The translations under genes were made by a program, and so were the position numbers. A stretch of DNA of 64,000 nt from Bacteroidota bacterium (GTDB lineage: Bacteria > Bacteroidota > Bacteroidia > NS11-12g > UBA9320): contig JABWCE010000002.1 in NCBI GenBank assembly GCA_013359235.1, forward strand, positions 62,001 to 126,000, written 5' to 3'. The stretch's first letter is position 1. The number at the start of each line of letters is the position of its first letter. The notes under the pieces are model-generated. The model saw nothing but the letters and a program-made list of their open reading frames with translations. It was not told the DNA's origin and did not search any database. Below, in pieces: positions 1 to 7,806 of the stretch.

Positions 1-1187
1 CCCAAAACAATTAAATTAGTACGTTTTAGCCATAAAAATCCCAAAAAACCTATAGTTTTCGTTACATTTACAATTAAAACAAAAACTAAAAATAGAAATA
101 TCAAAGGTTGTTGTTCTATTATAGATTTTATTTTTGAAACCTTAAAACCATTGTGTAAAAAACCATCAGAATTTGTCTTTTCTAATCGTAAAAAATTGTA
201 AACATCGTATCGTCCGGGATCAATAAAAAAATATAACATACCTTTCAAATGAAATACAGTATAACTAAATGGATATTTCAAAATTTGTTCAATGCAAACT
301 TTATTTACTTCACTGTAATTGTTTTTAAAATCATCAATGTTTGCGGGTACTGTCATTAGAGGAGAAAGTAGTTTTTCTGTTTCGGTTTTTCCAATTGTTT
401 TATTCAAAAACAAATTAGTGTTATAATGCAAAATATTAATGTAGCTAATGCTGCTATAGTGAAAAACTCCTGTATTTTTTTGATTCTGGCTTGAAATTAT
501 ATACCAACTTAGCACAGGCAAAATTGATATAAGTATCAAAATCTTGTGTTGACTTTTTATAATGAAATAATAAAAAGTACAAACTCCAATTGCCAGTGAA
601 AATAAAAGAAAAACAGGCTTGGTTAATGCACCAAGTGTAGAAGCTATTATTAAAAAAACCAGCCAGAAACTGTGTTTTGATTTTATAAATTCCACATAAA
701 ACCAAAAACAAACTGTAATAAAAAGCTGAAGCCAGATATCAGCCATTATTACAACACTGTATATAAATTGTGCGGGTGTAAATAGCACAAAAAATGCAAA
801 TAAGTAAAGAGGTTTACTGTGATAATTTGATAAAAACCTAAGCAATTTTATTGTAATGTAGATATTAAAAAGAGCAATAAAAATCTGAAGTATAAACAAC
901 AAATTCAAATGTATATTAAGCTTGTTGAATAAATATAATACAAATGGGTAAAAAGGTGTTCGTTTGCTGAAAAGCCTATAATCTGTATTGCTACCAGATG
1001 CTCCAGCGTAAAAATTTTCATTGTTTTTAAAACTAATACTACTATTTATGTACTCTTGCGAATCACGTATATTTACTGGTTCTTGGTTTAAACTGTAGAA
1101 TAAAACAAAATGATAAACAATGAGAAAAATAAAAATTACAAGTTTGTAATTACCACTTACATGATTTTGTGAATGATAATGCACCAT
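1..1187 (-). CDS. Membrane glycosyltransferase-like protein (GT-C type), C-terminus cut by window edge
   Basis: Reading the minus strand from an ATG at 1187 gives about 395 codons with no stop, so the gene runs off the left edge. The product is very hydrophobic: a membrane segment at about residues 15-33, then an outside loop with an acidic RDSQEY (residues 41-46) and SKRTPFYPF (74-82), then at least seven further hydrophobic stretches. This layout (short N-terminal anchor, acidic first loop, many helices) is that of GT-C fold dolichyl/undecaprenyl-phosphate sugar transferases, which move lipid-linked sugars outside the cytoplasmic membrane. Substrate cannot be told. The family call is by layout rather than by a decisive motif, and another polytopic protein is possible. 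Confidence 0.6.
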   Translation of the reverse strand, partial: MVHYHSQNHVSGNYKLVIFIFLIVYHFVLFYSLNQEPVNIRDSQEYINSSISFKNNENFYAGASGSNTDYRLFSKRTPFYPFVLYLFNKLNIHLNLLFILQIFIALFNIYITIKLLRFLSNYHSKPLYLFAFFVLFTPAQFIYSVVIMADIWLQLFITVCFWFYVEFIKSKHSFWLVFLIIASTLGALTKPVFLLFSLAIGVCTFYYFIIKSQHKILILISILPVLSWYIISSQNQKNTGVFHYSSISYINILHYNTNLFLNKTIGKTETEKLLSPLMTVPANIDDFKNNYSEVNKVCIEQILKYPFSYTVFHLKGMLYFFIDPGRYDVYNFLRLEKTNSDGFLHNGFKVSKIKSIIEQQPLIFLFLVFVLIVNVTKTIGFLGFLWLKRTNLIVL

Positions 1188-1301
1188 AGGGTAGTATTTT
1201 TTAAACAAAAATAGAAAAGAATATGTAAAAAAGTTAAAATTTAATGTACCTGTGTTTTAATTTTTGGGCAATTCATAAACTCTTTTATTAAAATTTAAAA
1301 T

Positions 1302-1309
1302 TAATTTTG
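1302..1309 (+). promoter_or_regulatory. Bacteroidota -7 box (TAATTTTG) of tsaB
   Basis: Exact match to the Bacteroidota consensus TAnnTTTG, 17 nt before the TTG start of tsaB. No clear -33 TTG element is seen at the usual distance. Confidence 0.5.
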
Positions 1310-1326
1310 CAATTGTTTAATATTCA

Positions 1327-2022
1327 TTGACCTCAATACTTTCAATAGAATCAAGCGGAAATGTGTGTAGTGTAGCATTGCATAAAAACGGAATACTTAT
1401 TTCACAAAAAGAAAGCAAAGAACTGAATGTGCACGGAAAAATGCTTGCAGTTTTTGTTAAAGAGATTTTATTTGAAAGCAAGCTAAATACTATAGATTTA
1501 GATGCAATTGCAGTAAGTGGAGGTCCTGGAAGTTATACAGGTCTTAGAATTGGAACTTCGCTGGCAAAGGCTATTTGCTTTACATCTAACATACCTTTGA
1601 TTTCGGTAAATTCGCTACTATCACTATCATTAAATATTAAAGACAATTGCGGAAATTTGCCCGAAAATACCTTGTTTTTGCCAATGATAGATGCACGCAG
1701 AATGGAAGTATATACCGAACTGTTTGACTTGAATTTGAAAAGCATTAGCAATACGATACCTATAATTTTAGATAATGAATTTAGTAATATTTTAGATCCC
1801 CAAAAATTATATTTAACAGGTGGAAACGGTGCTGTAAAATTATTAAAAATAGAAAAGCCTGATAATATTACAATAGTTGAAAATATTGATTTTTCGGCAG
1901 ATTTTACCGGTAGAATTGCATTTATGAAATATGAAAAAAAACAATTTGAAAACCTTGCAAATTATGAACCTCTATACCTTAAAGAATTTGCCGAATTAAT
2001 AAAAACTAAAAGTGCTTTTTGA
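1327..2022 (+). CDS. tsaB: tRNA threonylcarbamoyladenosine biosynthesis protein TsaB
   Basis: TsaB is the non-catalytic partner of TsaD in making N6-threonylcarbamoyladenosine at position 37 of ANN-decoding tRNAs. The 231-residue product shows the ASKHA-fold start (ILSIESSGNVCSVAL, residues 4-18) and the family signature GGPGSYTGLRIG (65-76), and has normal family length. The start is TTG at 1327: it is the only start before the conserved N-terminal strand, and a TAnnTTTG box lies just upstream. The gene stands alone between a divergent membrane protein and a convergent gene cluster, so it is probably monocistronic. Confidence 0.93.
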   Translation: MTSILSIESSGNVCSVALHKNGILISQKESKELNVHGKMLAVFVKEILFESKLNTIDLDAIAVSGGPGSYTGLRIGTSLAKAICFTSNIPLISVNSLLSLSLNIKDNCGNLPENTLFLPMIDARRMEVYTELFDLNLKSISNTIPIILDNEFSNILDPQKLYLTGGNGAVKLLKIEKPDNITIVENIDFSADFTGRIAFMKYEKKQFENLANYEPLYLKEFAELIKTKSAF

Positions 2023-2122
2023 TTTTAATTAAAATAAGAGGTGTATTTGAAATGAAAATAATATCAAATTTTTGCTGTGATTAAAATATCTGAAGACTTT
2101 CATACCTCAATTTATTTTTGCG

Positions 2123-2467
2123 TTAATCGTATTTTAATTTGCACTCCCATTGTTGGTAAGTGTTTTTGTAAAAAATAAAGGTATGTTTGTTTTCAAAGTC
2201 ATGTTCTTTTTGTTCTTGATCTGGTATTGAAAGGTTTTCATAAGTTCCATTAACGGTAACTTTTACCAAAAAAGTGTCATTCTGTGATTTTTTAACCTCT
2301 TCAATTTTAATATTTTCAACTTCATAAGTTGGAGAACCATCGGCAAGTGAAATTTGTTTATAATGTTTTTTTACATTTTTAATAATTTCAGATGAGTCGG
2401 GCTGAGAAAATGCACAGCCATTAAAAAATACAACTAAAGCAAAAAATAATATTTTTTTTATTTTCAT
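2123..2467 (-). CDS. Small lipoprotein, member 3 of a tandem paralogue trio
   Basis: 114 residues with a hydrophobic leader ending in FFNGC (Cys18), which resembles a lipoprotein cleavage site, so it is probably exported. The mature part shares with the two genes upstream the pattern SxxYxxxxIKI, then KKxQNDTFLVKVxVxG, then a C-terminal FxFYKNxxQQWE. The three genes lie head to tail on the minus strand with gaps of 4 bp or overlaps and are surely one operon. I recognise no named family. The fold is likely a small beta-rich periplasmic or surface domain. Function unknown. Confidence 0.75.
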   Translation of the reverse strand: MKIKKILFFALVVFFNGCAFSQPDSSEIIKNVKKHYKQISLADGSPTYEVENIKIEEVKKSQNDTFLVKVTVNGTYENLSIPDQEQKEHDFENKHTFIFYKNTYQQWECKLKYD

Positions 2468-2471
2468 AATT

Positions 2472-2849
2472 CTAATTTTTAAATCTATCTCTTGGGTCGT
2501 TCTCTGTTGTATATTCCCACTCTTTGTGGATATTCAAATAGTATTTAAACACAAATTTATTTTTAAATTTTTTCCATTTATCTTTAGCAATTGTAAAATT
2601 TTTTTCTTTTCCGGTAACAATTATATAAACTAAAAAAGTATCATTTTGGGTTTTCTCAATTTTATCAATTATTATCTTTTTGATGTTATATGAAGACGAA
2701 CCAATAGCTTTTGAGTACAAATGATATAAATATTTTACATCGTTATCTATTTTTTGTTTGTAGGGCTGCGAAAAGCAAAAACTACTTATAAGCATAAATG
2801 CCAAAAATTGAAACAACTTGTATGTTCTTTTAATTTTTTCAGAAATCAC
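2472..2849 (-). CDS. Small secreted protein, member 2 of a tandem paralogue trio
   Basis: 125 residues. A longer N-terminus (MISEKIKRTYKL) precedes a hydrophobic stretch ending SSFCFSQ, which fits a signal peptidase I site (the Cys lies before FSQ, so a lipoprotein is also possible). It shares with its neighbours the block EKTQNDTFLVYIIVTGK and the terminal FKYYLNxHKEWEY. Its start overlaps the end of the upstream paralogue by 11 bp, indicating translational coupling. The divergence among the three copies is high, so the duplication is old. Confidence 0.72.
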   Translation of the reverse strand: MISEKIKRTYKLFQFLAFMLISSFCFSQPYKQKIDNDVKYLYHLYSKAIGSSSYNIKKIIIDKIEKTQNDTFLVYIIVTGKEKNFTIAKDKWKKFKNKFVFKYYLNIHKEWEYTTENDPRDRFKN

Positions 2850-3183
2850 GATATTGCCAGCTATTTTGTGTTTGTTTGTAAAAAATCAAATTTACGGTAT
2901 CGTTAAAATTTTGAGAATACTTAGAGCCATCGGGAATTGAACCATTTTTATAATTGCCCTTAACCTCTGCTTTTACATTCCATTCTTTGGTGTTTTGCAA
3001 TTTTTTTTTACTTAATATTTTTATTTCAATTACATTGTAGGTGCCTCCACCTACAGAAAGACTCATAATAGAATATCGATTGTAAATTGAATCTTTTATA
3101 AAATCGTCTTTTGGGGGAGCATTGCAAGCACTAAAAATCAAAGTGATAAATAAAATTTTTACTATGATAACCAGACTTTTCAT
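2839..3183 (-). CDS. Small lipoprotein, member 1 of a tandem paralogue trio
   Basis: First gene of the trio in transcription order, 114 residues, with a clear lipobox (TLIFSAC, Cys20). The mature part ends with NLIFYKQTQNSWQYRDF, matching the FYKNxxQQW end of the third copy, and contains a GGGTYNVIEIKI block that aligns with SPTYEVENIKI in that copy. Probably anchored in the outer or inner membrane. No known family recognised. Confidence 0.72.
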   Translation of the reverse strand: MKSLVIIVKILFITLIFSACNAPPKDDFIKDSIYNRYSIMSLSVGGGTYNVIEIKILSKKKLQNTKEWNVKAEVKGNYKNGSIPDGSKYSQNFNDTVNLIFYKQTQNSWQYRDF

Positions 3184-3219
3184 AAATCAAAAATATAAAA
3201 TAGTAATTTAAATATAAAA

Positions 3220-4017
3220 CTATTTTTCTAATAATTCAGGATTGTTTAAATAATGTTTTAGTTGTTTAAATAGTTTTCCACCATGCGAAGCATCTACTAC
3301 GCGATGATCTAATGCGGCACTTAGATTAAGAATTTTTCGGGGCATTATTTCTCCATTTACAATCCATGGTTTTAGTGAACAACCACCCATAACCAATACA
3401 AACGACACATTTGCATAGGGCATTAATGCCGGATATCCTACATCAAGACCTACCGAACCTATGTTTGTGAGAAAAAACGAACCAAAAGTATTAGCCGACA
3501 AACCCAGTGATTTGATAGAAAGACCCCAGTTTGTTATTAGGTTTTTTATTAATAACGATATCCATTTGCTTATTGGCCAGGGAATGTAAGTTATTAGTGA
3601 TTTTAATTTCATCGTTTGGTTTTCGCTACCTTTTCTGGCTTTATTTATATTTTCTTTAGCTATAGTTACAATTTCATTTAAACTTAATACGTCAGCATTA
3701 CAAATTTTTATCGAACTCATTTCACCTTCGGCAAGTAAAACACTAATTGAACCATCAATGCTTTTGTGAGAACAAATATTTCCTCTTTTTACATAAGTAT
3801 TGAGTTGTGGAATTTCTTTAACAGCACGTGCTGTAGCAAGAAAAACTATATGTGTTAAAGTTACTTTTAGACCAACTTGGCGTTTGCTTTCGATATATTT
3901 TTCAAGTTCTGTAACATCAATTTCAACCGAGCCAAAAAGTTTTGAATCAACAGATTTTTTATAAATTGTTGCTGCCGTTTTTCGCCATGGTGTATTGTAA
4001 TTTATTTTGTTTACCAA
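3220..4017 (-). CDS. 2-oxoacid dehydrogenase E2-like acyltransferase, catalytic domain only
   Basis: The 265-residue protein is a stand-alone acyltransferase of the chloramphenicol acetyltransferase/E2 fold. The C-terminus has the E2 active-site block DHRVVDASHGG (residues 237-247): catalytic His238 and Asp242 are kept, but the Gly that normally follows the Asp (HxxxDG) is Ala. The middle has the usual SLGLSANTFGSFFLTNIGSVG block. There is no lipoyl domain, no E1/E3-binding domain and no dehydrogenase neighbour, so it is probably not part of a classical complex; it may acylate a free substrate. It ends 17 bp after the PfkB kinase gene in transcription order, so the two may be co-transcribed. 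Confidence 0.82.
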   Translation of the reverse strand: MVNKINYNTPWRKTAATIYKKSVDSKLFGSVEIDVTELEKYIESKRQVGLKVTLTHIVFLATARAVKEIPQLNTYVKRGNICSHKSIDGSISVLLAEGEMSSIKICNADVLSLNEIVTIAKENINKARKGSENQTMKLKSLITYIPWPISKWISLLIKNLITNWGLSIKSLGLSANTFGSFFLTNIGSVGLDVGYPALMPYANVSFVLVMGGCSLKPWIVNGEIMPRKILNLSAALDHRVVDASHGGKLFKQLKHYLNNPELLEK

Positions 4018-4034
4018 AAGAATGATATTTTTTA

Positions 4035-4949
4035 TTAAAATCCCATGTCAGAAAGCCGAAGGAATAAATCTAGTCTTTCTTTTACATTATCATCTGTTAG
4101 TTCAAGCAATTTTTCGGTTCCGAATTTTTCTACACAAAAAGATGCCATAGTACTGCCGTAAACTACCGCTTTTTTCATATTTGTAAACGATGTGTCTCCG
4201 GTTTTTGCAAGGTATCCTGTAAATCCACCAGCAAAAGTATCACCTGCACCAGTAGGGTCAAAAACCTCTTCGAGAGGTAGTGCGGGGCAGTAGAAAATTT
4301 CATTTTTATGAAATAACAAAGCACCGTGCTCTCCTTTTTTTATTACAAGGTATTGAGGTCCCATATTTCTAATAATTCTGCTTGCTTTTAACAAACTGTA
4401 TTCTCCGCTAAGTTGCCTTGCTTCTTCGTCGTTTATAATTAAAACATCTGTCAGGGCAAGAGTATCGCGTAATTGGTTTTTTGCAGTGCTAATCCAAAAA
4501 TTCATTGTATCCATTACAATTAGTTCCGGTTTGTTTTTAAGCCTTTCTATTAATGTGCTTTGCACGGCAGGATGAAGGTTTCCTAAAATTAAATATTTAC
4601 AATCATTGTATTTTTCGGGGAGCAAAGGGTCAAAATCGCCGAGTACATTTAATTCGGTTATAAGCGTATCTCTTGAGTTCATATCGTTATGATATTTGCC
4701 ACTCCAGAAAAAAGTTTTTTCGTTGTGCTTAATCTGTAATCCCTGGGTATCAATGCCTCTACTGTTTAATATATTTAAAAAATTTGTGGGAAAATCACCA
4801 CCAACCACCGAAACCAGATTTAAATTATTATAAAAAAATGAAGCAGATAACGAAATATAGGATGCCGAACCTCCTACAATTTTATCTGTTTTGCCAAATG
4901 GTGTTTCAATAGCATCAAATGCCACACTTCCTAAAACTAACAAACTCAT
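4035..4949 (-). CDS. PfkB-family sugar/nucleoside kinase
   Basis: The 304-residue protein is a ribokinase-fold ATP-dependent kinase. It starts MSLLVLGSVAFDAIETPFG and carries the PfkB signature 2 DPTGAGDTFAGG (residues 231-242; catalytic base Asp237) and the N-terminal double-Gly hinge KIVGGSASYIS. The type with this start is very common in Bacteroidota and annotated only as sugar kinase or adenosine-kinase-like; the substrate cannot be read from sequence. It is divergent to mnmA across a 74-bp gap. Confidence 0.88.
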   Translation of the reverse strand: MSLLVLGSVAFDAIETPFGKTDKIVGGSASYISLSASFFYNNLNLVSVVGGDFPTNFLNILNSRGIDTQGLQIKHNEKTFFWSGKYHNDMNSRDTLITELNVLGDFDPLLPEKYNDCKYLILGNLHPAVQSTLIERLKNKPELIVMDTMNFWISTAKNQLRDTLALTDVLIINDEEARQLSGEYSLLKASRIIRNMGPQYLVIKKGEHGALLFHKNEIFYCPALPLEEVFDPTGAGDTFAGGFTGYLAKTGDTSFTNMKKAVVYGSTMASFCVEKFGTEKLLELTDDNVKERLDLFLRLSDMGF

Positions 4950-4996
4950 AGTTACTTTATTTTAAAAAAATGCAAATGTAAGGTTTTAAATTTAGC

Positions 4997-5004
4997 TAAT
5001 TTTG
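4997..5004 (+). promoter_or_regulatory. Bacteroidota -7 box (TAATTTTG) of mnmA
   Basis: Exact TAnnTTTG match ending 19 nt before the mnmA ATG, which predicts a very short 5' leader. Confidence 0.5.
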
Positions 5005-5023
5005 TAATATTGGTAAAATATAA

Positions 5024-6259
5024 ATGAAACGTGTAGTTGTAGGTCTTTCAGGCGGGGTAGATTCTTCTGTTGCTGCATTATTGCTCATAAAAAAGGGTTA
5101 TGATGTAATTGGAATTTTTATGAAAAACTGGTATGATTCTTCAGTGCTATCTACCGATGAATGCCCCTGGGAAGAAGATAGTAAAGATGCATTGCTTGTT
5201 GCCGAAAAACTGGGGATACCTTTTCAAACTTTCGATTTCAGTAAAGAATACAAGCAAAGAATCGTTGATTACATGTTTGAAGAATATGAAAAGGGACGAA
5301 CTCCAAACCCAGATGTTTTATGCAATAGAGAAATAAAATTTGATATTTTTTTAAAAGCTGCCCAAAAATTAGGGGCTGATTTTGTAGCTACAGGGCATTA
5401 TTGTCAAAAAGGCGAAATTACCATTGAAGGAAAACAATATTTTACCTTGCTTGCCGGTGCAGATAAGACAAAAGATCAAAGCTATTTTTTATGCCAAATT
5501 TCACAAGAACAACTCTCTAAAGCATTGTTCCCAATAGGACATTTGCAAAAAAAAGAAGTTAGAAAAATTGCTCTTGAAGCAGGTTTGGTTACTGCTGAAA
5601 AAAAAGATTCGCAAGGGTTGTGTTTTATTGGCAAGGTGAGATTGCCTGATTTTTTGCAAAAGCAATTAAAGCCCCAAAATGGAGAAATTATAGAGATTGA
5701 TACAAACACTAGTATTATTAAGAAAAAAGAAATTTATAATAATTGTTCACTCGACGAGGTTTTTGATAACACAAGTGGAACAATTGACATGCAAACATTA
5801 ATAAACCTTGAAAAATGCTCTTCTGCAGTAATTTATAATTTTAATGACGGAAAAGTTACAGGTATGCATAATGGTGCTCATTTTTTTACTATCGGACAAA
5901 GAAAGGGATTGAGAGTGGGGGGCAAAGAAAAACCATTGTTTGTTTTGCAAACCGATACCAAAAAAAATATAATATACACCGGGCAAGGGCAAGAACACCC
6001 GGGTCTTTATCGTAATTGTATAAAAATAGAAAATAAAAGTTTAAATTTTTTAATACCACAATATATACCCGAAACTAATAAATATTTGAAAGTATGGTCG
6101 AGAATAAGGTATAGGCAACCTTTACAACAAAGTGTATTAATAAATGCCGGAAATTGTTTTTATTTATGGTTTTTTGAAGAGCAAAGAGGAATTACTTCAG
6201 GTCAATTTGCTGCATGGTATTTTGACGAAACTCTTTTAGGAAGTGGTGCTATTGAATGA
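5024..6259 (+). CDS. mnmA: tRNA-specific 2-thiouridylase MnmA
   Basis: MnmA makes 2-thiouridine at wobble position 34 of Lys, Glu and Gln tRNAs, using ATP and sulfur from a persulfide relay. The N-type PP-loop SGGVDS is at residues 9-14, the catalytic Cys100 lies in TPNPDVLCNREIKF, and the second, persulfide Cys200 lies in DSQGLCFIG. TGHY and KDQSYFL are also present. At 411 residues it is about 50 longer than the E. coli enzyme; the extra length is an insert at about residues 225-285 before GAHFFTIGQRKGL, which is usual in Bacteroidota MnmA. It ends 15 bp from the convergent YebC gene. Confidence 0.95.
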   Translation: MKRVVVGLSGGVDSSVAALLLIKKGYDVIGIFMKNWYDSSVLSTDECPWEEDSKDALLVAEKLGIPFQTFDFSKEYKQRIVDYMFEEYEKGRTPNPDVLCNREIKFDIFLKAAQKLGADFVATGHYCQKGEITIEGKQYFTLLAGADKTKDQSYFLCQISQEQLSKALFPIGHLQKKEVRKIALEAGLVTAEKKDSQGLCFIGKVRLPDFLQKQLKPQNGEIIEIDTNTSIIKKKEIYNNCSLDEVFDNTSGTIDMQTLINLEKCSSAVIYNFNDGKVTGMHNGAHFFTIGQRKGLRVGGKEKPLFVLQTDTKKNIIYTGQGQEHPGLYRNCIKIENKSLNFLIPQYIPETNKYLKVWSRIRYRQPLQQSVLINAGNCFYLWFFEEQRGITSGQFAAWYFDETLLGSGAIE

Positions 6260-6274
6260 TTTGAAATATTGAAT

Positions 6275-6985
6275 TTAAGTTTTCATATTATGAAAAACCC
6301 CTAAAACATCCTCGTCTTCTTCAAGTTTGTCAATGAGTTTATTTACTTCTTCCGCTTGTGTTTCGCTAAGTTCAATAGTATTTGTTGGTATTCTTTCTTT
6401 ATCAACCGAAATTATAGGAATATTAAGAGATTCTATACCTTTTTGCATAGAACCATAATCGGTAAATGCAGTGTAGATAAGAGTTTCGCCTTCTATTTGT
6501 TCAATTTCTTCAAGACCAAAATCAATAAGTTCTAGTTCTAAATTTTCAATATCTTGTCCTGTAGGGTCAATTTTAAAAATACATTTTCTTTCGAATAAAT
6601 AATCTAATGAACCGGTTTTTACAAGTTCGCCGCCATTTCTGTTAAAAATTACCCTTATGTTTGCCACAGTTCTCGTAGGATTATCGGTAGCAGTTTCTAC
6701 AACTATTCCAACACCGTAAGGTCCTTTACCTTCGTAAACCATTTCAGCATAATCTTTTTGGTCTTTTGACGAAGCTCTTTGTATTGCAGCATCTACTCTG
6801 TCTTTGGGCATATTTTCCGATTTTGCATTTTGAATTGCTACACGCAATCTTGGATTGTTATCGGGGTCTGGTCCGCCTTGTTTTACAGCCATTGCAATTT
6901 CTTTTCCGATACGGGTAAATGTTACAGCCATTTTGCCCCATCGCTTCATTTTTCGTGCTTTTCTAAATTCGAATGCTCTTCCCAT
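6275..6985 (-). CDS. YebC/PmpR (TACO1) family regulatory factor
   Basis: 236 residues, full length. The N-terminus has the family block MGRAFEFRKARKMKRWGKMA (a Bacteroidota variant of MAGHSKWANIKHRK), then GGPDPDNNPRLRVAIQ and NMPKDRVDAAIQRA, then YEGKGPYGVGIVVETATDN. Members were called transcriptional regulators; at least some act in translation, helping ribosomes at proline stretches. It lies 4 bp downstream of an alpha/beta hydrolase gene on the same strand, so the two are probably co-transcribed. Confidence 0.93.
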   Translation of the reverse strand: MGRAFEFRKARKMKRWGKMAVTFTRIGKEIAMAVKQGGPDPDNNPRLRVAIQNAKSENMPKDRVDAAIQRASSKDQKDYAEMVYEGKGPYGVGIVVETATDNPTRTVANIRVIFNRNGGELVKTGSLDYLFERKCIFKIDPTGQDIENLELELIDFGLEEIEQIEGETLIYTAFTDYGSMQKGIESLNIPIISVDKERIPTNTIELSETQAEEVNKLIDKLEEDEDVLGVFHNMKT

Positions 6986-6989
6986 TTTT

Positions 6990-7799
6990 TTATTTATTTT
7001 TTAAAGAAAATTCAACCCATTCAGCAAATTTTATAATAGCTTTTTCTGTTTTTTCAGGTTCTTCTATCATGCCTAAATGCCCTGAATTATTCAATATTTC
7101 AATCATTGCATTTTTTGTTTCGGATGCTTGTTTTGTCATTTTTTCGAGAGGTATTAGTTGATCGTATTTACCGGCTAATATTAGCATTGGCAAATCTGAA
7201 TTTTTATAAACTTCAAAATTATCATTGCGGTTTAGCATTGCTTTTATTCCATCAATAACTGATTGTTTTCGGGTATTTAAAATTATTTTTTCTATTTCAT
7301 CTAAAATTTCCTTTTTGTAATTGTGCGGTGCAACAAGTCCCTGTATAAAAATTTTGAAAAATGTATCTACTGAATTGTTTTCAAGAAATTCGAGAGTTTT
7401 TAGGCGGTTTGTTTTTTTATCTTCGCTATCGGGGTAGCTTGTACTGTGAATAAAGCCTATGCCCGAAAGTGCTTTTGGAAAATTTTTTAAATACTCTAAA
7501 GCTACATAAGCTCCCATACTATGACCAATTATTAATGGCTTTGGTATGTATAGCTCATCAACTACACGTTTTACACTTTCGGCAATATATTTTATACTTA
7601 GGTTTTCGGGCAATGGGCTGTTTCCAAAACCTGGAAGGTCTATTAAAATACATCTGAATTTTTTAGAAATATTTTCAATGGTTTTATTCCAAATATTTAC
7701 CGATTCATTGAAACCATGCAGAAAAACTACTGGAAATCCACTCCCAATTTCATAAAAATATACGGGCTTGCCCTTAAATGATATTTTTTGTGATGGCAA
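6990..7799 (-). CDS. Alpha/beta-fold hydrolase
   Basis: 269 residues with a complete hydrolase triad: nucleophile Ser94 in GHSMGAY, likely acid Asp213 in AGKYDQLIP, and His241 in NNSGHLGMIEEPE. The oxyanion block FLHGF is at residues 26-30 and LIDLPGFGNS at 52-61. No signal peptide is seen, so it acts in the cytoplasm. The nearest groups are esterases and MhpC/BioH-like carboxylic ester hydrolases; the substrate is unknown. It is followed by yebC after 4 bp and preceded by the PPIase gene after 7 bp, so three genes form one transcription unit. Confidence 0.88.
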   Translation of the reverse strand: MPSQKISFKGKPVYFYEIGSGFPVVFLHGFNESVNIWNKTIENISKKFRCILIDLPGFGNSPLPENLSIKYIAESVKRVVDELYIPKPLIIGHSMGAYVALEYLKNFPKALSGIGFIHSTSYPDSEDKKTNRLKTLEFLENNSVDTFFKIFIQGLVAPHNYKKEILDEIEKIILNTRKQSVIDGIKAMLNRNDNFEVYKNSDLPMLILAGKYDQLIPLEKMTKQASETKNAMIEILNNSGHLGMIEEPEKTEKAIIKFAEWVEFSLKNK

Positions 7800-7806
7800 A
7801 AACTAT

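Noticed and set aside
454-711. 85-codon minus-strand frame
   Set aside because: A different frame of the same strand carries the long GT-C-like gene through this whole region with no stop.
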